The notes beneath the pieces were generated by a model. It saw only the letters and a program-made list of their open reading frames with translations, was not told where the DNA came from and did no database searches. From Streptosporangium roseum DSM 43021 (GTDB lineage Bacteria; Actinomycetota; Actinomycetes; Streptosporangiales; Streptosporangiaceae): DNA of 64,000 bases. The position numbers and the translations under genes are program-made. This document shows, one piece after another, positions 32,765-40,433 of this stretch. Location: NCBI RefSeq assembly GCF_000024865.1, contig NC_013595.1, positions 5,704,001-5,768,000 of the forward strand, read 5' to 3'. Numbering within the stretch: position 1 is the first letter of the stretch; every line of letters begins with the position of its first letter.

Positions 32765-33901
32765 TCAGCGGACCAGCCGGAAGAACGCTCGGATATCGGT
32801 GACCAGCAGGTCCGGTGCTTCCATCGCGGCGAAGTGGCCGCCTCGGTCGAACTCCGACCAGTGGACCACGTTGTGCTCGCGTTCGGCGACGCGGCGGATC
32901 CCGGGGTCGCCCGGGAAGACCGCCACCCCGGTGGGAACATCTGACTTCTCGCTCGGCCGGCCCCAGTCGGCCGCGCCCTCCTTGTAGAGGCGGGCGGACG
33001 ACCCCGCGGTGCCGGTGAGCCAGTAGATGGTGACGTCGGTGAGCATCTGGTCGCGGTCCACCGCCTCTTCGGGGAGGTCGTGAGCGGGGTCGGTCCACTC
33101 CTTGAACTTCTCCACGATCCAGGTCAGCTGACCGGCGGGAGAGTCGTGCAGGCCGAAGGCCAGCGTTTGCGGGCGGGTGGCCTGGATCATGGCGTAGCCC
33201 GAGCGGTCCCCGTCCGAGTAGACGGCCAGCCGGGCCTGCTCCGCCTCCGAGAGGCCCTCCAGCTCGTCGGGCTCGAAGGTCGGGAAGCCCAGAGCGCCGT
33301 TGACGTGGACGCCGATGACGCTGTCCGGGGCGACGCGGCCGAGCTCGGGAGAGACCACCGAGCCGGTGTCGCCTCCCTGGGCGCCGTACCGGTCGTAGCC
33401 GAGGCGGCTCATCAGCTCGGCCCAGGCGCGGGCCACCCGGCGCAGGTTCCAGCCGGTCTCGCGGGTGGGGCCGGAGAACCCGAAGCCGGGGAGGGAGGGC
33501 GCCACCACATGGAAGGCGTCGGCCGGGTCGCCGCCGTGGGCGCGGGGGTCGGTGAGCGGGCCGATGACCTTCATGAACTCGGCGATCGAACCGGGCCAGC
33601 CGTGCGTGAGGATCAGCGGAAGCGCGCCCGGCTCGGGAGAGCGGACGTGCAGGAAGTGGATGTTCTGGCCGTCGATCTCGGTGGTGAACTGCGGGTACTC
33701 ATTGAGCGCCGCCTCCTGCCTCCGCCAGTCGTACGCCGTCCGCCAGTATTCGGCCAGCTCCTTCGCGTACGAGGACGGGACGCCGTACGACCAGCCGGTG
33801 CCGGGCAGCTCGTCCGGCCAGCGGGTACGGGCCAGGCGGTCGCGGAGGTCGTCCAGGTCGGCCTGCGGGATGTCGATGCGGAACGGGTTGATTTTCGCCA
33901 T
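32765..33901 (-). CDS. Epoxide hydrolase family protein
   Basis: This 378-residue protein has the N-terminal epoxide-hydrolase domain (FRIDIPQADLDDLRDRLART) followed by an alpha/beta hydrolase core. The oxyanion motif is LILTHGWPGS, the nucleophile Asp is in GAQGGDTGSVV near residue 180, and the catalytic His is in EFDRGGHFAAMEAPDLL. Members open epoxides to diols, in detoxification or in polyketide tailoring. Starts at ATG 33901. The merR relic converges on its 3' end and may once have controlled it (inferred from the similar GAGCCGGCT core upstream). Confidence 0.88.
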   Translation of the reverse strand: MAKINPFRIDIPQADLDDLRDRLARTRWPDELPGTGWSYGVPSSYAKELAEYWRTAYDWRRQEAALNEYPQFTTEIDGQNIHFLHVRSPEPGALPLILTHGWPGSIAEFMKVIGPLTDPRAHGGDPADAFHVVAPSLPGFGFSGPTRETGWNLRRVARAWAELMSRLGYDRYGAQGGDTGSVVSPELGRVAPDSVIGVHVNGALGFPTFEPDELEGLSEAEQARLAVYSDGDRSGYAMIQATRPQTLAFGLHDSPAGQLTWIVEKFKEWTDPAHDLPEEAVDRDQMLTDVTIYWLTGTAGSSARLYKEGAADWGRPSEKSDVPTGVAVFPGDPGIRRVAEREHNVVHWSEFDRGGHFAAMEAPDLLVTDIRAFFRLVR

Positions 33902-34080
33902 GCCCTGGACACTAGGAGCCGGCTAGGACGGGTTCGGCCCTAGGATGCGGGCCAGAATGAAGCATGTCGGAGTCCTCGGATTGCTGTCCCTCCTGCGGGA
34001 CCCCCTGGCCGTCACGGACCGCTGCACCCTGGCAGAGCGGTTCCCGCTCGTCCGCGGCGCCTGGCCGGGATCGCCGGGCC

Positions 34081-34134
34081 GGTCCCTCCGGCCGTACGCG
34101 CGAGCGGGCCCGCGTCGAACCGGCCGGAGGGGCC
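34081..34134 (-). terminator. Long-stem hairpin downstream of the LLM oxidoreductase gene
   Basis: GGTCCCTCCGGCC at 34081-34093 pairs with GGCCGGAGGGGCC at 34122-34134, 13 bp with a single G-U pair. A smaller GC hairpin lies in the loop. It lies 27 nt past the stop of the minus-strand LLM gene. The rest of the 259-bp gap has a weak plus-strand frame (MKHVGVLGLLSLLRDPLAV) that I do not call. Confidence 0.6.
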
Positions 34135-34160
34135 GTCAGGCGGTTGAGTCCGGGCCGGTT

Positions 34161-35075
34161 CTACGGCGCCGCCGAGGACGTGGGCAGGCCGAGCTTGGCC
34201 GCGAGCGCTTCCAGCAGCTCGACCTGCTGCTCCGGGCGGGCGGGCAGAAGATGGAGCGCGATGTGCATCTCGTCGGCGCCGACGGCCGCGATGCGGTCGA
34301 GGTCGCTCAGCACGGCGTCGGTGAAGACGGTGGGAGAAACCGGGGCGCCGGGAGGGACCGGGATCGTGTTCACCACGACGGTGCCGGTGCCGCCGGCCTC
34401 TCGGTACCAGCGGACCTGTGCACGGGTGTCGTCCCAGTCGACCCCGACGGTGACGAAACCGTCCCCGATGCGGGCCGCCCGTTCGATGGTGCGGCGGGCC
34501 GTCGCGCCGATGAGCAGGGGAATGGTGCTGCCCCACGGCTTCGGGCCGACCAGGGACGGCGGAATCCGGTAGTGCTCGCCGTGGAACTCGACCGGGTCGG
34601 GACCCCAGCAGGCCCGCATCGCGGCCACGTGCTCGACGAATCCGGCGCCTCTGCGGCTGGCCGGCACGCCCGCCGCGATGAACTCCTCGGGGATGTAGAA
34701 CGGCGGTTCCCGGGTGCCGCCGCCTTGACCGATGCCGACGTCCAGCCGCCCCCGAGACAGCTGGTCGAGCGTGGCGAGCCTGCGGGCCAGGATGACGGGC
34801 GACTGGAAGATCGAGTTCAGGATGCTGGTGCACACGCGGATCCGCCGGGTGTGCGCGGCCGCCCAGGTCAGCATTTCCAGCGAGTCCCAGGCATAAGACT
34901 CCGGCAGGCCCGCGTCGTTGCTCCAGTGCGGTCCGGCGGGGGTCAGCAGCCGTTCGCTGGCGGACACGGCGTGGAATCCGAGCCGTTCGGTCGCCTGGGC
35001 CACGGCGACGACGGCGTCGGGGCCGGCGTACGGGCCGACGTGCGGCAGGCTGACGCCGACGCGTGGAAGATCCAT
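34161..35075 (-). CDS. LLM class flavin-dependent oxidoreductase
   Basis: A 304-residue luciferase-like monooxygenase-fold protein. It begins MDLPRVGVSLPHVGPYAGPD, and has AAAHTRRIRVCTSILNSIFQ, RLDVGIGQGGG and the C-terminal IARRIGDGF-like RAARIGDGFVTVGVD. The family includes FMN-dependent monooxygenases and F420-dependent dehydrogenases; the F420-type cis-peptide signature is not clear enough to choose. ATG 35075 has GGAG eight bases upstream. It is divergent from the YCII gene, sharing the structured leader region between them. Substrate unknown. Confidence 0.85.
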   Translation of the reverse strand: MDLPRVGVSLPHVGPYAGPDAVVAVAQATERLGFHAVSASERLLTPAGPHWSNDAGLPESYAWDSLEMLTWAAAHTRRIRVCTSILNSIFQSPVILARRLATLDQLSRGRLDVGIGQGGGTREPPFYIPEEFIAAGVPASRRGAGFVEHVAAMRACWGPDPVEFHGEHYRIPPSLVGPKPWGSTIPLLIGATARRTIERAARIGDGFVTVGVDWDDTRAQVRWYREAGGTGTVVVNTIPVPPGAPVSPTVFTDAVLSDLDRIAAVGADEMHIALHLLPARPEQQVELLEALAAKLGLPTSSAAP

Positions 35076-35158
35076 TCCTATACTCCAGTGATAAGCCGTT
35101 TGGCGCGGAACACCCAGGTCAGGCGCCCCTTCGCGATGTAGTCGGAGCAGTGGGGGGA

Positions 35159-35194
35159 TTCTTGCGGTCCGGTGCCGCAAGAATGCGGCACCGG
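35159..35194 (+). promoter_or_regulatory. Overlapping, mutually exclusive hairpins in YCII gene leader
   Basis: TTCTTGCGG at 35159-35167 pairs with CCGCAAGAA at 35175-35183. Alternatively CCGGTGCCGC at 35169-35178 pairs with GCGGCACCGG at 35185-35194. The second stem (10 bp) uses bases of the first, so only one can form. A further GGCGCC/GGCGCC stem lies at 35214-35230, before the Shine-Dalgarno at 35243. The arrangement resembles an attenuator or switch, or stacked operators. Confidence 0.45.
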
Positions 35195-35255
35195 CTCCGA
35201 CTCCTTGCTGAACGGCGCCTTGGGGGCGCCGCCCGGCCGTCGAAGGAGACGACGC

Positions 35256-35624
35256 ATGAAGTTCATGTTGATCATGCATGGCAACCCGCAGATCTGGGAC
35301 GCGCTGACCGAGGAGGAGCGCAACGAGGTGATGAGCGGCCACGGCCCGTTCATGGAGACCGTCAAGAGGTCCGGCGAGATGATCGGCACCGTCGCGCTGG
35401 CCGATCCGTCGCAGAGCGCCGTGGTCAGGGTCCGAGGCGGCGTCCCGGCGGTGACGGACGGCCCCTATCTGGAGGCCAAGGAGTACCTCGGCGGCTACTA
35501 CCTGGTGGAGTGCGACAGCCGGGAGCGTGCCCTGGAGCTGGCCGCGCTCATTCCGGACGCCGGCGTCGAGGGCCTCGGCATCGAGGTACGGCCGGTGCTC
35601 TTCGCGGGCACGGCCGACGGCTGA
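35256..35624 (+). CDS. YCII-related domain protein (first copy)
   Basis: This 122-residue protein has the YCII fold: MKFMLIMHGNPQIWDALTEE at the start, then HGPFMETVKRSGEMIGTVAL, the conserved VTDGPYLEAKEYLGGYYLVE, and a final EVRPVLF. YCII proteins are dimeric ferredoxin-like folds, often beside ECF sigma factors in actinomycetes, with a possible His/Asp catalytic pair. No sigma gene is present here. ATG 35256 follows AAGGAG. A second YCII gene begins 7 nt after its stop. Confidence 0.9.
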   Translation: MKFMLIMHGNPQIWDALTEEERNEVMSGHGPFMETVKRSGEMIGTVALADPSQSAVVRVRGGVPAVTDGPYLEAKEYLGGYYLVECDSRERALELAALIPDAGVEGLGIEVRPVLFAGTADG

Positions 35625-35631
35625 GCATCCG

Positions 35632-35988
35632 GTGAGGTTCCCGCCGGGTCTCTACCTGCACCCGGCGGACCTGCCGGGGGCAGGGGCCGGCCATGAGGAG
35701 TTTTTGGCCGCGGCCGGGCAGGCAGGGGAACTGATCGGTGCTCACGCGTTCGCCGATCCGTCCATCAGCGCGGTGGCACGGGCTCGGGACGGCGTGGTGA
35801 CGGTGGGCGAGGGCCCCCACCTCCGGACCTCGGATCATGTCGCGGGCCAGTACGTGGTGGACTGCGAGAGCCGGGCGTGTGCCGTGGAGCTGGCCGCCCT
35901 GATAGCGGGCGGTCAGGTCGGCGGTGTGGAGGTGCGGCCGCTGATGGACTCGGCCGGGATGGAGCGGCGTCGCACCGGCGTTGACTAA
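35632..35988 (+). CDS. YCII-related domain protein (second, divergent copy)
   Basis: This 118-residue product from GTG 35632 keeps the YCII pattern: HEEFLAAAGQAGELIGAHAF, then VVTVGEGPHLRTSDHVAGQY, VVDCESRACAVELAALI and VEVRPLMD. It is recognisably paralogous to the preceding gene but lacks the first strand's MKFML and the VTDGP motif, which may reduce function. The ribosome binding site is weak, so translation is probably coupled to the first copy. The tail TGVD overlaps the -35 box of the next promoter. Confidence 0.75.
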   Translation: MRFPPGLYLHPADLPGAGAGHEEFLAAAGQAGELIGAHAFADPSISAVARARDGVVTVGEGPHLRTSDHVAGQYVVDCESRACAVELAALIAGGQVGGVEVRPLMDSAGMERRRTGVD

Positions 35989-36039
35989 CCGGATGGTTAA
36001 GGCTTAGATTCAGCCGCAATCAACAATCTAACCGGTTAG
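35981..36039 (+). promoter_or_regulatory. Promoter and two TetR operators before aldehyde dehydrogenase gene
   Basis: TTGACT at 35981-35986 and TAGATT at 36005-36010 form a plausible promoter (18-bp spacer). The spacer holds CTAACCGGATGGTTAAG, an imperfect palindrome. A perfect CTAACCGGTTAG lies downstream at 36028-36039. The same core precedes the TetR gene at 37583. Binding within the spacer would block RNA polymerase directly. Confidence 0.65.
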
Positions 36040-36058
36040 TCAATTTGCTGAGGTGGCC

Positions 36059-37543
36059 ATGACGTACTCCATAGACACGTTGCTCATCGACGGGCGCCGG
36101 GTGCCGGCCGAGAGCGGTGAAGTGCTCACAGTCGTCAACCCGGCGACCGGTGAGGTCTTCGCCACCGCGCCGTCGGCTTCCAGGCGCGACGCCGTGGCCG
36201 CCATCACCGCCGCCCGCCGTGCCTTCGAGGAGGGGCGGTGGCCACGGCTGTCATCGGCCGAACGCGGCCGCCTTCTCAAGCGGCTGGCCCTGGCCATGGA
36301 CCGGCGCCGTGAGGAACTGATCGATCTGGTGATCAAGGAGAGCGGATTCCCGAGGGCAGTGGCCGACCGGGTCCACCTGCAGTCCTCCATCGACTTCCTC
36401 TGCGACCTGTCCGACCGCCTGCTTCCCGGGCTGGCGTTCACGACACCGTTGAACCCGCACACCGGGATCTCGATGACCGGCCGGCCCCAGACGACGCAGG
36501 GCATGGTGGTCAAGGAGCCGATCGGGGTGGCGGCGTTGATCACGCCGTTCAACGCCGCGGTTCCTCTGACCGTCCACAAGCTCGGCTGGGCGCTGGCCGC
36601 CGGCTGCACCACGGTGGTCAGGCCTTCCCCCTACACTCCCCTGCAGGTCCTGTTCCTGGCCGACCTCATCGAGGAAGCCGGCTTCCCGCCCGGCGTGGTC
36701 AACATCATCACCGGTGACCTGGACGCCGGCCTCGAGATGACCACCCATCCCGACGTCGACATCATCAGCTTCACCGGCTCCGACGCGGTCGGCCGCAGGA
36801 TCATGGCCCAGGCCGCGCCCACGCTGAAGAAGGTGGTCTTGGAACTCGGCGGTAAGTCCGCCAACATCGTCTTCGCGGACGCCGATCTGGATCGAGCCGC
36901 CCTGGAAGTGATGGGCAACATCGTCTCCAACGCCGGCCAGGGCTGCCTTCTCCTCACCCGGACCCTGGTCGAAGAGCCGGTCCACGACGAACTGCTCAGC
37001 AAGGTGGTCGCCCTGCTGAGCACTGTGACCGTGGGCGATCCGGCCGACCCGGCCACGGTCATGGGTCCTCTCATCAGTGCAAGGGAACGGGACCGGGTGG
37101 AGGCGATGATCCACCGAGGGGTGGCCGAGGGCGCCACCCTCGCCTACGGTGGTGGCCGCCCAGCAGGACTGGGCCGGGGTTTCTTCCTGGAGCCGACACT
37201 GTTCACCGACGTGGACAACTCCATGAGCATCGCGCAGCAGGAGTTCTTCGGGCCGGTGAACACGGTGATCGGCTTCAAGGATGACGCCGAAGCCGTACGC
37301 ATCGCCAACGACAGCGATTTCGGCCTCAACGCCGGAATCTTCACCCAGGACTTCGAACGGGCCTATGCGACCGCCGCGCGGATCCGCAGCGGTACGGTCA
37401 ACATCAACGCTTCTTGGGGCACCAACCCCGACGCCCCGTTCGGCGGCTACAAGCAGAGCGGCCTGGGCCGGGAGGGTGGCGCGTACGGGATCGCGGAGTT
37501 CCTGGAGGAGAAGTTCGTCTCCTGGCCGGTAGGCCGCCTGTGA
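36059..37543 (+). CDS. NAD(P)-dependent aldehyde dehydrogenase
   Basis: This 494-residue ALDH has the conserved Asn in LITPFNAAVP, the cofactor strand SFTGSDAVG, the general base Glu in LELGGKSANIVFADADLD and the catalytic Cys in NAGQGCLLLTRTLV. QEFFGPVNTVIGF and the final PFGGYKQSGLGREGG are also typical. It oxidises an aldehyde to the acid. ATG 36059 has GAGG five bases upstream; GTG 36053 overlaps that site and is unlikely. It is flanked by repeats of the palindrome that also precedes the TetR gene behind it, so it is probably repressed until its substrate or inducer appears. Confidence 0.92.
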   Translation: MTYSIDTLLIDGRRVPAESGEVLTVVNPATGEVFATAPSASRRDAVAAITAARRAFEEGRWPRLSSAERGRLLKRLALAMDRRREELIDLVIKESGFPRAVADRVHLQSSIDFLCDLSDRLLPGLAFTTPLNPHTGISMTGRPQTTQGMVVKEPIGVAALITPFNAAVPLTVHKLGWALAAGCTTVVRPSPYTPLQVLFLADLIEEAGFPPGVVNIITGDLDAGLEMTTHPDVDIISFTGSDAVGRRIMAQAAPTLKKVVLELGGKSANIVFADADLDRAALEVMGNIVSNAGQGCLLLTRTLVEEPVHDELLSKVVALLSTVTVGDPADPATVMGPLISARERDRVEAMIHRGVAEGATLAYGGGRPAGLGRGFFLEPTLFTDVDNSMSIAQQEFFGPVNTVIGFKDDAEAVRIANDSDFGLNAGIFTQDFERAYATAARIRSGTVNINASWGTNPDAPFGGYKQSGLGREGGAYGIAEFLEEKFVSWPVGRL

Positions 37544-37582
37544 CCGCTCGCCGCACCTGAGCCGGCCCTCGACGCTGGTGGA

Positions 37583-37592
37583 TAACCGGTTA
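37583..37592 (+). promoter_or_regulatory. TetR operator before its own gene
   Basis: TAACCGGTTA at 37583-37592, followed by GTC, repeats the core of the sites at 35984-36000 and 36028-36039. It lies 23 bp upstream of the TetR start, consistent with autoregulation. Confidence 0.6.
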
Positions 37593-37614
37593 GTCAGCCG
37601 ACACAATAGGGGCC

Positions 37615-38175
37615 ATGTCCCGCGCAGAAGCCACCAAGGCTCGCATCCTGGCGGCCGCCACCGCAGAGTTCGCCGCCCACGGCATCGCCGGCGCCCGAGT
37701 GGAACGCATCGCCAAGACGGCCTCGGCGAACAAGAACCTCATCTACGTGTACTTCGAAAGCAAGGACCTGCTCTTCGACGCCGTCTTCGACGCGCACGTG
37801 GCCCGCGGCCTCGAACAGGTTCCCTTCACGGCTGAGGACCTGCCGGGATATGCGGGGCGGATCCACGACTACTGCCGAGAGCATCCCGAAGTGCTTCGCC
37901 TCGCCGCTTGGCACCGTCTGGAGCGTGGCGCCGAGGGGGATCCGTCCGTCGCCGCACCGGCCTACGCCGCCAAGCTGGACAGCCTCGCCACCGCCCAGCG
38001 CGAAGGACACCTGGCAGTCACCTTCGCGCCCGCCACACTGCTGACGCTGGTCCTCGCACTGGCCACCGCATGGGGGCCGGTGGGCGCCACGTCCCTGCCG
38101 GTCCAGGCTGTGCAGGACTCGGACTGGCAGGAAGCGCGCAAGGCCGTCGTCGAGGCGGTCCGCAGCCTCACCTGA
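37615..38175 (+). CDS. TetR family transcriptional regulator
   Basis: A 186-residue repressor with N-terminal helix-turn-helix (ILAAATAEFAAHGIAGARVE, then ANKNLIYVYFESKDLLFDAV) and a TetR_C-type ligand domain. DNA-binding sequence is typical in the recognition helix (NKNLIYVYF). It lies 71 bp behind the aldehyde dehydrogenase gene on the same strand and shares its palindrome, so it most likely represses both. The inducing ligand is unknown. Confidence 0.9.
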   Translation: MSRAEATKARILAAATAEFAAHGIAGARVERIAKTASANKNLIYVYFESKDLLFDAVFDAHVARGLEQVPFTAEDLPGYAGRIHDYCREHPEVLRLAAWHRLERGAEGDPSVAAPAYAAKLDSLATAQREGHLAVTFAPATLLTLVLALATAWGPVGATSLPVQAVQDSDWQEARKAVVEAVRSLT

Positions 38176-38386
38176 CCATCACGGGCGACCGGTGGCGCCG
38201 ACAGCGTCCGACCAGCCGGGCTATCCGCCGCCGCCCGCCACCCTCACCGGCTGTGAGCGGGTCCTGGATGCGGATCATCCGTTGACGAAGCGTTGTACGG
38301 GACAACCTGTCGGCCCTCAGGTAACCGGACAGCCCACTGGGCAGACGCGTTCTCTCGACGACGACCCCATGACGGGCTGTCGGGCA

Positions 38387-38521
38387 TCAGCCGAACACAT
38401 CATGGCGGCCTTCGCCGTCGACGGCGCGCCCAGCACACTGCTCGGCGTGACCGTGCTCGGTTACAACGACCAGCTCGTCGAGGCCGAAGCCGTCGCCGTG
38501 CTCGGGGACGCGCGCAACTGA
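38387..38521 (+). pseudogene. RidA-like protein C-terminal relic
   Basis: The frame reads AEHIMAAFAVDGAPSTLLGV then TVLGYNDQLVEAEAVAVLG. This matches the end of RidA/YjgF enamine deaminases (typically TLLGVTxLxxxxxLVEIEAVAVL). The N-terminal two-thirds, with the trimer interface and Arg, is not found upstream. Likely a truncated relic. Confidence 0.45.
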
Positions 38522-39012
38522 CCCGTACGGGTCGGAACCCCCATGTCGATCAGCCTGGCTGTGTGCACCCGGAAAGTGCCCCAAAGCCAGGCACCCGGGG
38601 GGAAGCCCCGTCCTCGTGGGCGGCGATGTCGGCGGGCCCATGGCTGGCGGCGGCCCGTGGCCATGGCCACCGTACTCGACCGCCTCCACAGCGCCGCCCG
38701 GGAACCCAGGCGGCCGATCCGGCGACCCGGCTCGACCATGAGTCCCCTGGTGTCGGAGTGGCGCGCCGGGGACCCCGAGATCGTGGTGTTCCTCTGCAAG
38801 GACGACTCGCCTTTCGTCTTGTTCTGCGCCATGCCGGCCGCGGAACGGCGGCCTGGCGAGGCTGGGGATACGTCACGGGCTGTGGATCCGCCCTGTCATG
38901 AGGTGGGGTGAGCGGGGGGCGGCAGGTCGATCAGGAATCGAGAAGCGCCCGTGATCGAGCCGCGTCTAGTGTGACCGTCATGGACATCGAATTCACTGAC
39001 CGGAGATAGCCG
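38522..39012. other. Degenerate stretch, no intact gene
   Basis: About 490 bp between the RidA relic and the deazaflavin oxidoreductase gene. One frame has a protein-like patch (EWRAGDPEIVVFLCKDDSPF near 38757-38816) inside otherwise low-complexity sequence. It may be another gene remnant; family not recognised. Confidence 0.4.
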
Positions 39013-39477
39013 ATGACACAGAACCAGCAGGTAGGCAAGCGCAAGCCCGGTACGCCCGGGGCGTTGTCGCGGTGGATGCAGCAGAAGATGAACGCCCGCA
39101 TGAACCGCAAAATCCGGCGTGGCCACGGCAAGTTCATGAAGATGGACGTACTGATCCTGAACACGGTGGGCCGCCGGAGCGGGCAGCCGCGAGAGACGCC
39201 TGTGGCGTGGTTCGGCGACGGTGAGGACGCCTGGCTGATCGTCGCATCGGGCGGTGGGAGCCGGCACCCGGACTGGCACGTCAATCTGATGGCGCATCCC
39301 GACCGGGCGTCGGTCGAACTGCCCGGCCGCGACACCGTCCCGGTGACGCCGTACGTGCTCGACGGTGCCGAGCGTGAGCGGGCATGGAAGTCCATCACCG
39401 CCGCCCAGCCCCGCTATGAGAAGTACCAGAACAACTCCGACCGGGAATACCCGGTGGTCCGGCTCACCCCACGATGA
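39013..39477 (+). CDS. F420-type deazaflavin-dependent oxidoreductase (Ddn/nitroreductase family)
   Basis: This 154-residue protein has the split-barrel Ddn fold: ILNTVGRRSGQPRETPVAWF, WLIVASGGGSRHPDWHVNLM, and the C-terminal AQPRYEKYQNNSDREYPVV. These are the F420-contacting elements of the M. tuberculosis Ddn family, which reduces quinones and nitroimidazoles using F420H2. The usual Ddn N-terminal helix (LSRWMQQKMNARMNRKI) is present. An F420 reductase-like gene follows, separated only by a transposase relic. Confidence 0.88.
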   Translation: MTQNQQVGKRKPGTPGALSRWMQQKMNARMNRKIRRGHGKFMKMDVLILNTVGRRSGQPRETPVAWFGDGEDAWLIVASGGGSRHPDWHVNLMAHPDRASVELPGRDTVPVTPYVLDGAERERAWKSITAAQPRYEKYQNNSDREYPVVRLTPR

Positions 39478-39478
39478 C

Positions 39479-39660
39479 GCGTACGCCCGCGGTGACCTTG
39501 GTCTGAAGACGCGCGGTGGCGAAAGTGCTTTCGACGGGGTTCGCGGTGCGCCGGTGAATCCGGTGCTCGGCCGGGCGTGGCAGAACTCCGGCGGCATGTC
39601 CGCGGCATCGCAGATCTCCGTGACAGCCCTGGGGAACTTCGCGCCGCCCCGGCACGGGCC
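39479..39660 (-). pseudogene. IS256-family (mutator) transposase relic, frameshifted
   Basis: On the minus strand one frame reads AKFPRAVTEICDAADMPPEF, and the next frame continues HRRTANPVESTFATARLQTK. Together they reproduce the IS256 transposase segment AKFPKAVAKI...RTTNPIESTFATVRLRTK, which carries the catalytic Glu region. A frameshift and missing flanks make it dead. It lies between two genes that would otherwise be adjacent. Confidence 0.7.
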
Positions 39661-39697
39661 TGATCTGCAGTACACAAGGAAACGCGAAGGAGATCTC

Positions 39698-40246
39698 ATG
39701 AATATCGCAGTCATAGGCACGGGCAACATCGGCCGGACCCTGGGTGCGGCGCTCGCCGCGGCCGGACACGACGTCCGCTACGGGTCACGCACGCCTGAGG
39801 AATCGGTGCGCGAGGCCCTCGACGGAGCCGAAGCGGTGATCGTCGGCATTCCCGGCCAGTCCGTCGAGGCCTTCGCCCGCGACCACGCCGACGAGCTCGC
39901 GGGCAAGGTCGTCATCGACACCGCCAACAAGTTCGGCGACGGTCCCGCGCACAGCGCCGCCGAGTTCGCCGCCCTGGCGCCCGCCGCCCACTACGCCCGC
40001 GCCTTCAACGCGCTCGGCTGGGAGAATTTCGCCGACCCCGTCTTCGACGGCGTGGTGGCCGACCTCTTCTACTCCGCCGACGAGACCGACCGCAAAACCG
40101 TCGAACGCCTCATCCGCGACACGGGCCTCAACCCCGTCTACCTCGGCCCCGGCCAGCACGACCTGCTCGACCGGCTCCTCGAGCTCTGGTTCACCCTTGT
40201 CAACAGCCAGGGCCGCGGCAGGCATCTGGCTCTCAAGGTCCTCTGA
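39698..40246 (+). CDS. NADPH-dependent F420 reductase-like protein
   Basis: This 182-residue Rossmann protein begins MNIAVIGTGNIGRTLGAALA and has GAEAVIVGIPGQSVEAFARD, VVIDTANKFG and FNALGWENFADPVFDG. This is the F420-oxidoreductase/ketopantoate-like fold (NADP pocket), somewhat shorter than archaeal Fno. It may transfer hydride between NADPH and F420, which would feed the Ddn-like enzyme upstream, or act as a small-molecule reductase. ATG 39698 follows GAAGGAG. Confidence 0.82.
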   Translation: MNIAVIGTGNIGRTLGAALAAAGHDVRYGSRTPEESVREALDGAEAVIVGIPGQSVEAFARDHADELAGKVVIDTANKFGDGPAHSAAEFAALAPAAHYARAFNALGWENFADPVFDGVVADLFYSADETDRKTVERLIRDTGLNPVYLGPGQHDLLDRLLELWFTLVNSQGRGRHLALKVL

Positions 40247-40433
40247 CCGGCGTCCTTCCATGTCAGCGCCGATGAACCCGTCCTGGTTCAGAACACCTGT
40301 CAGCCACGGGTAGTTCGATCACCCCGTGGAAGAGTTCGGAGCAGCCCGCCGACGGCGGCGCGCGGGAAGGCCTGGCTGAGGCCGGCCCTGACAGGGCGAC
40401 GATAAGCGCGCCGGGGGCCGGTAGGTTGCGGGT

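Noticed and set aside
33945..34160. Plus-strand frame MKHVGVLGLLSLLRDPLAV
   Set aside because: Only about 40 protein-like codons; it runs into the terminator hairpin and the antisense of the LLM gene, with no family match.
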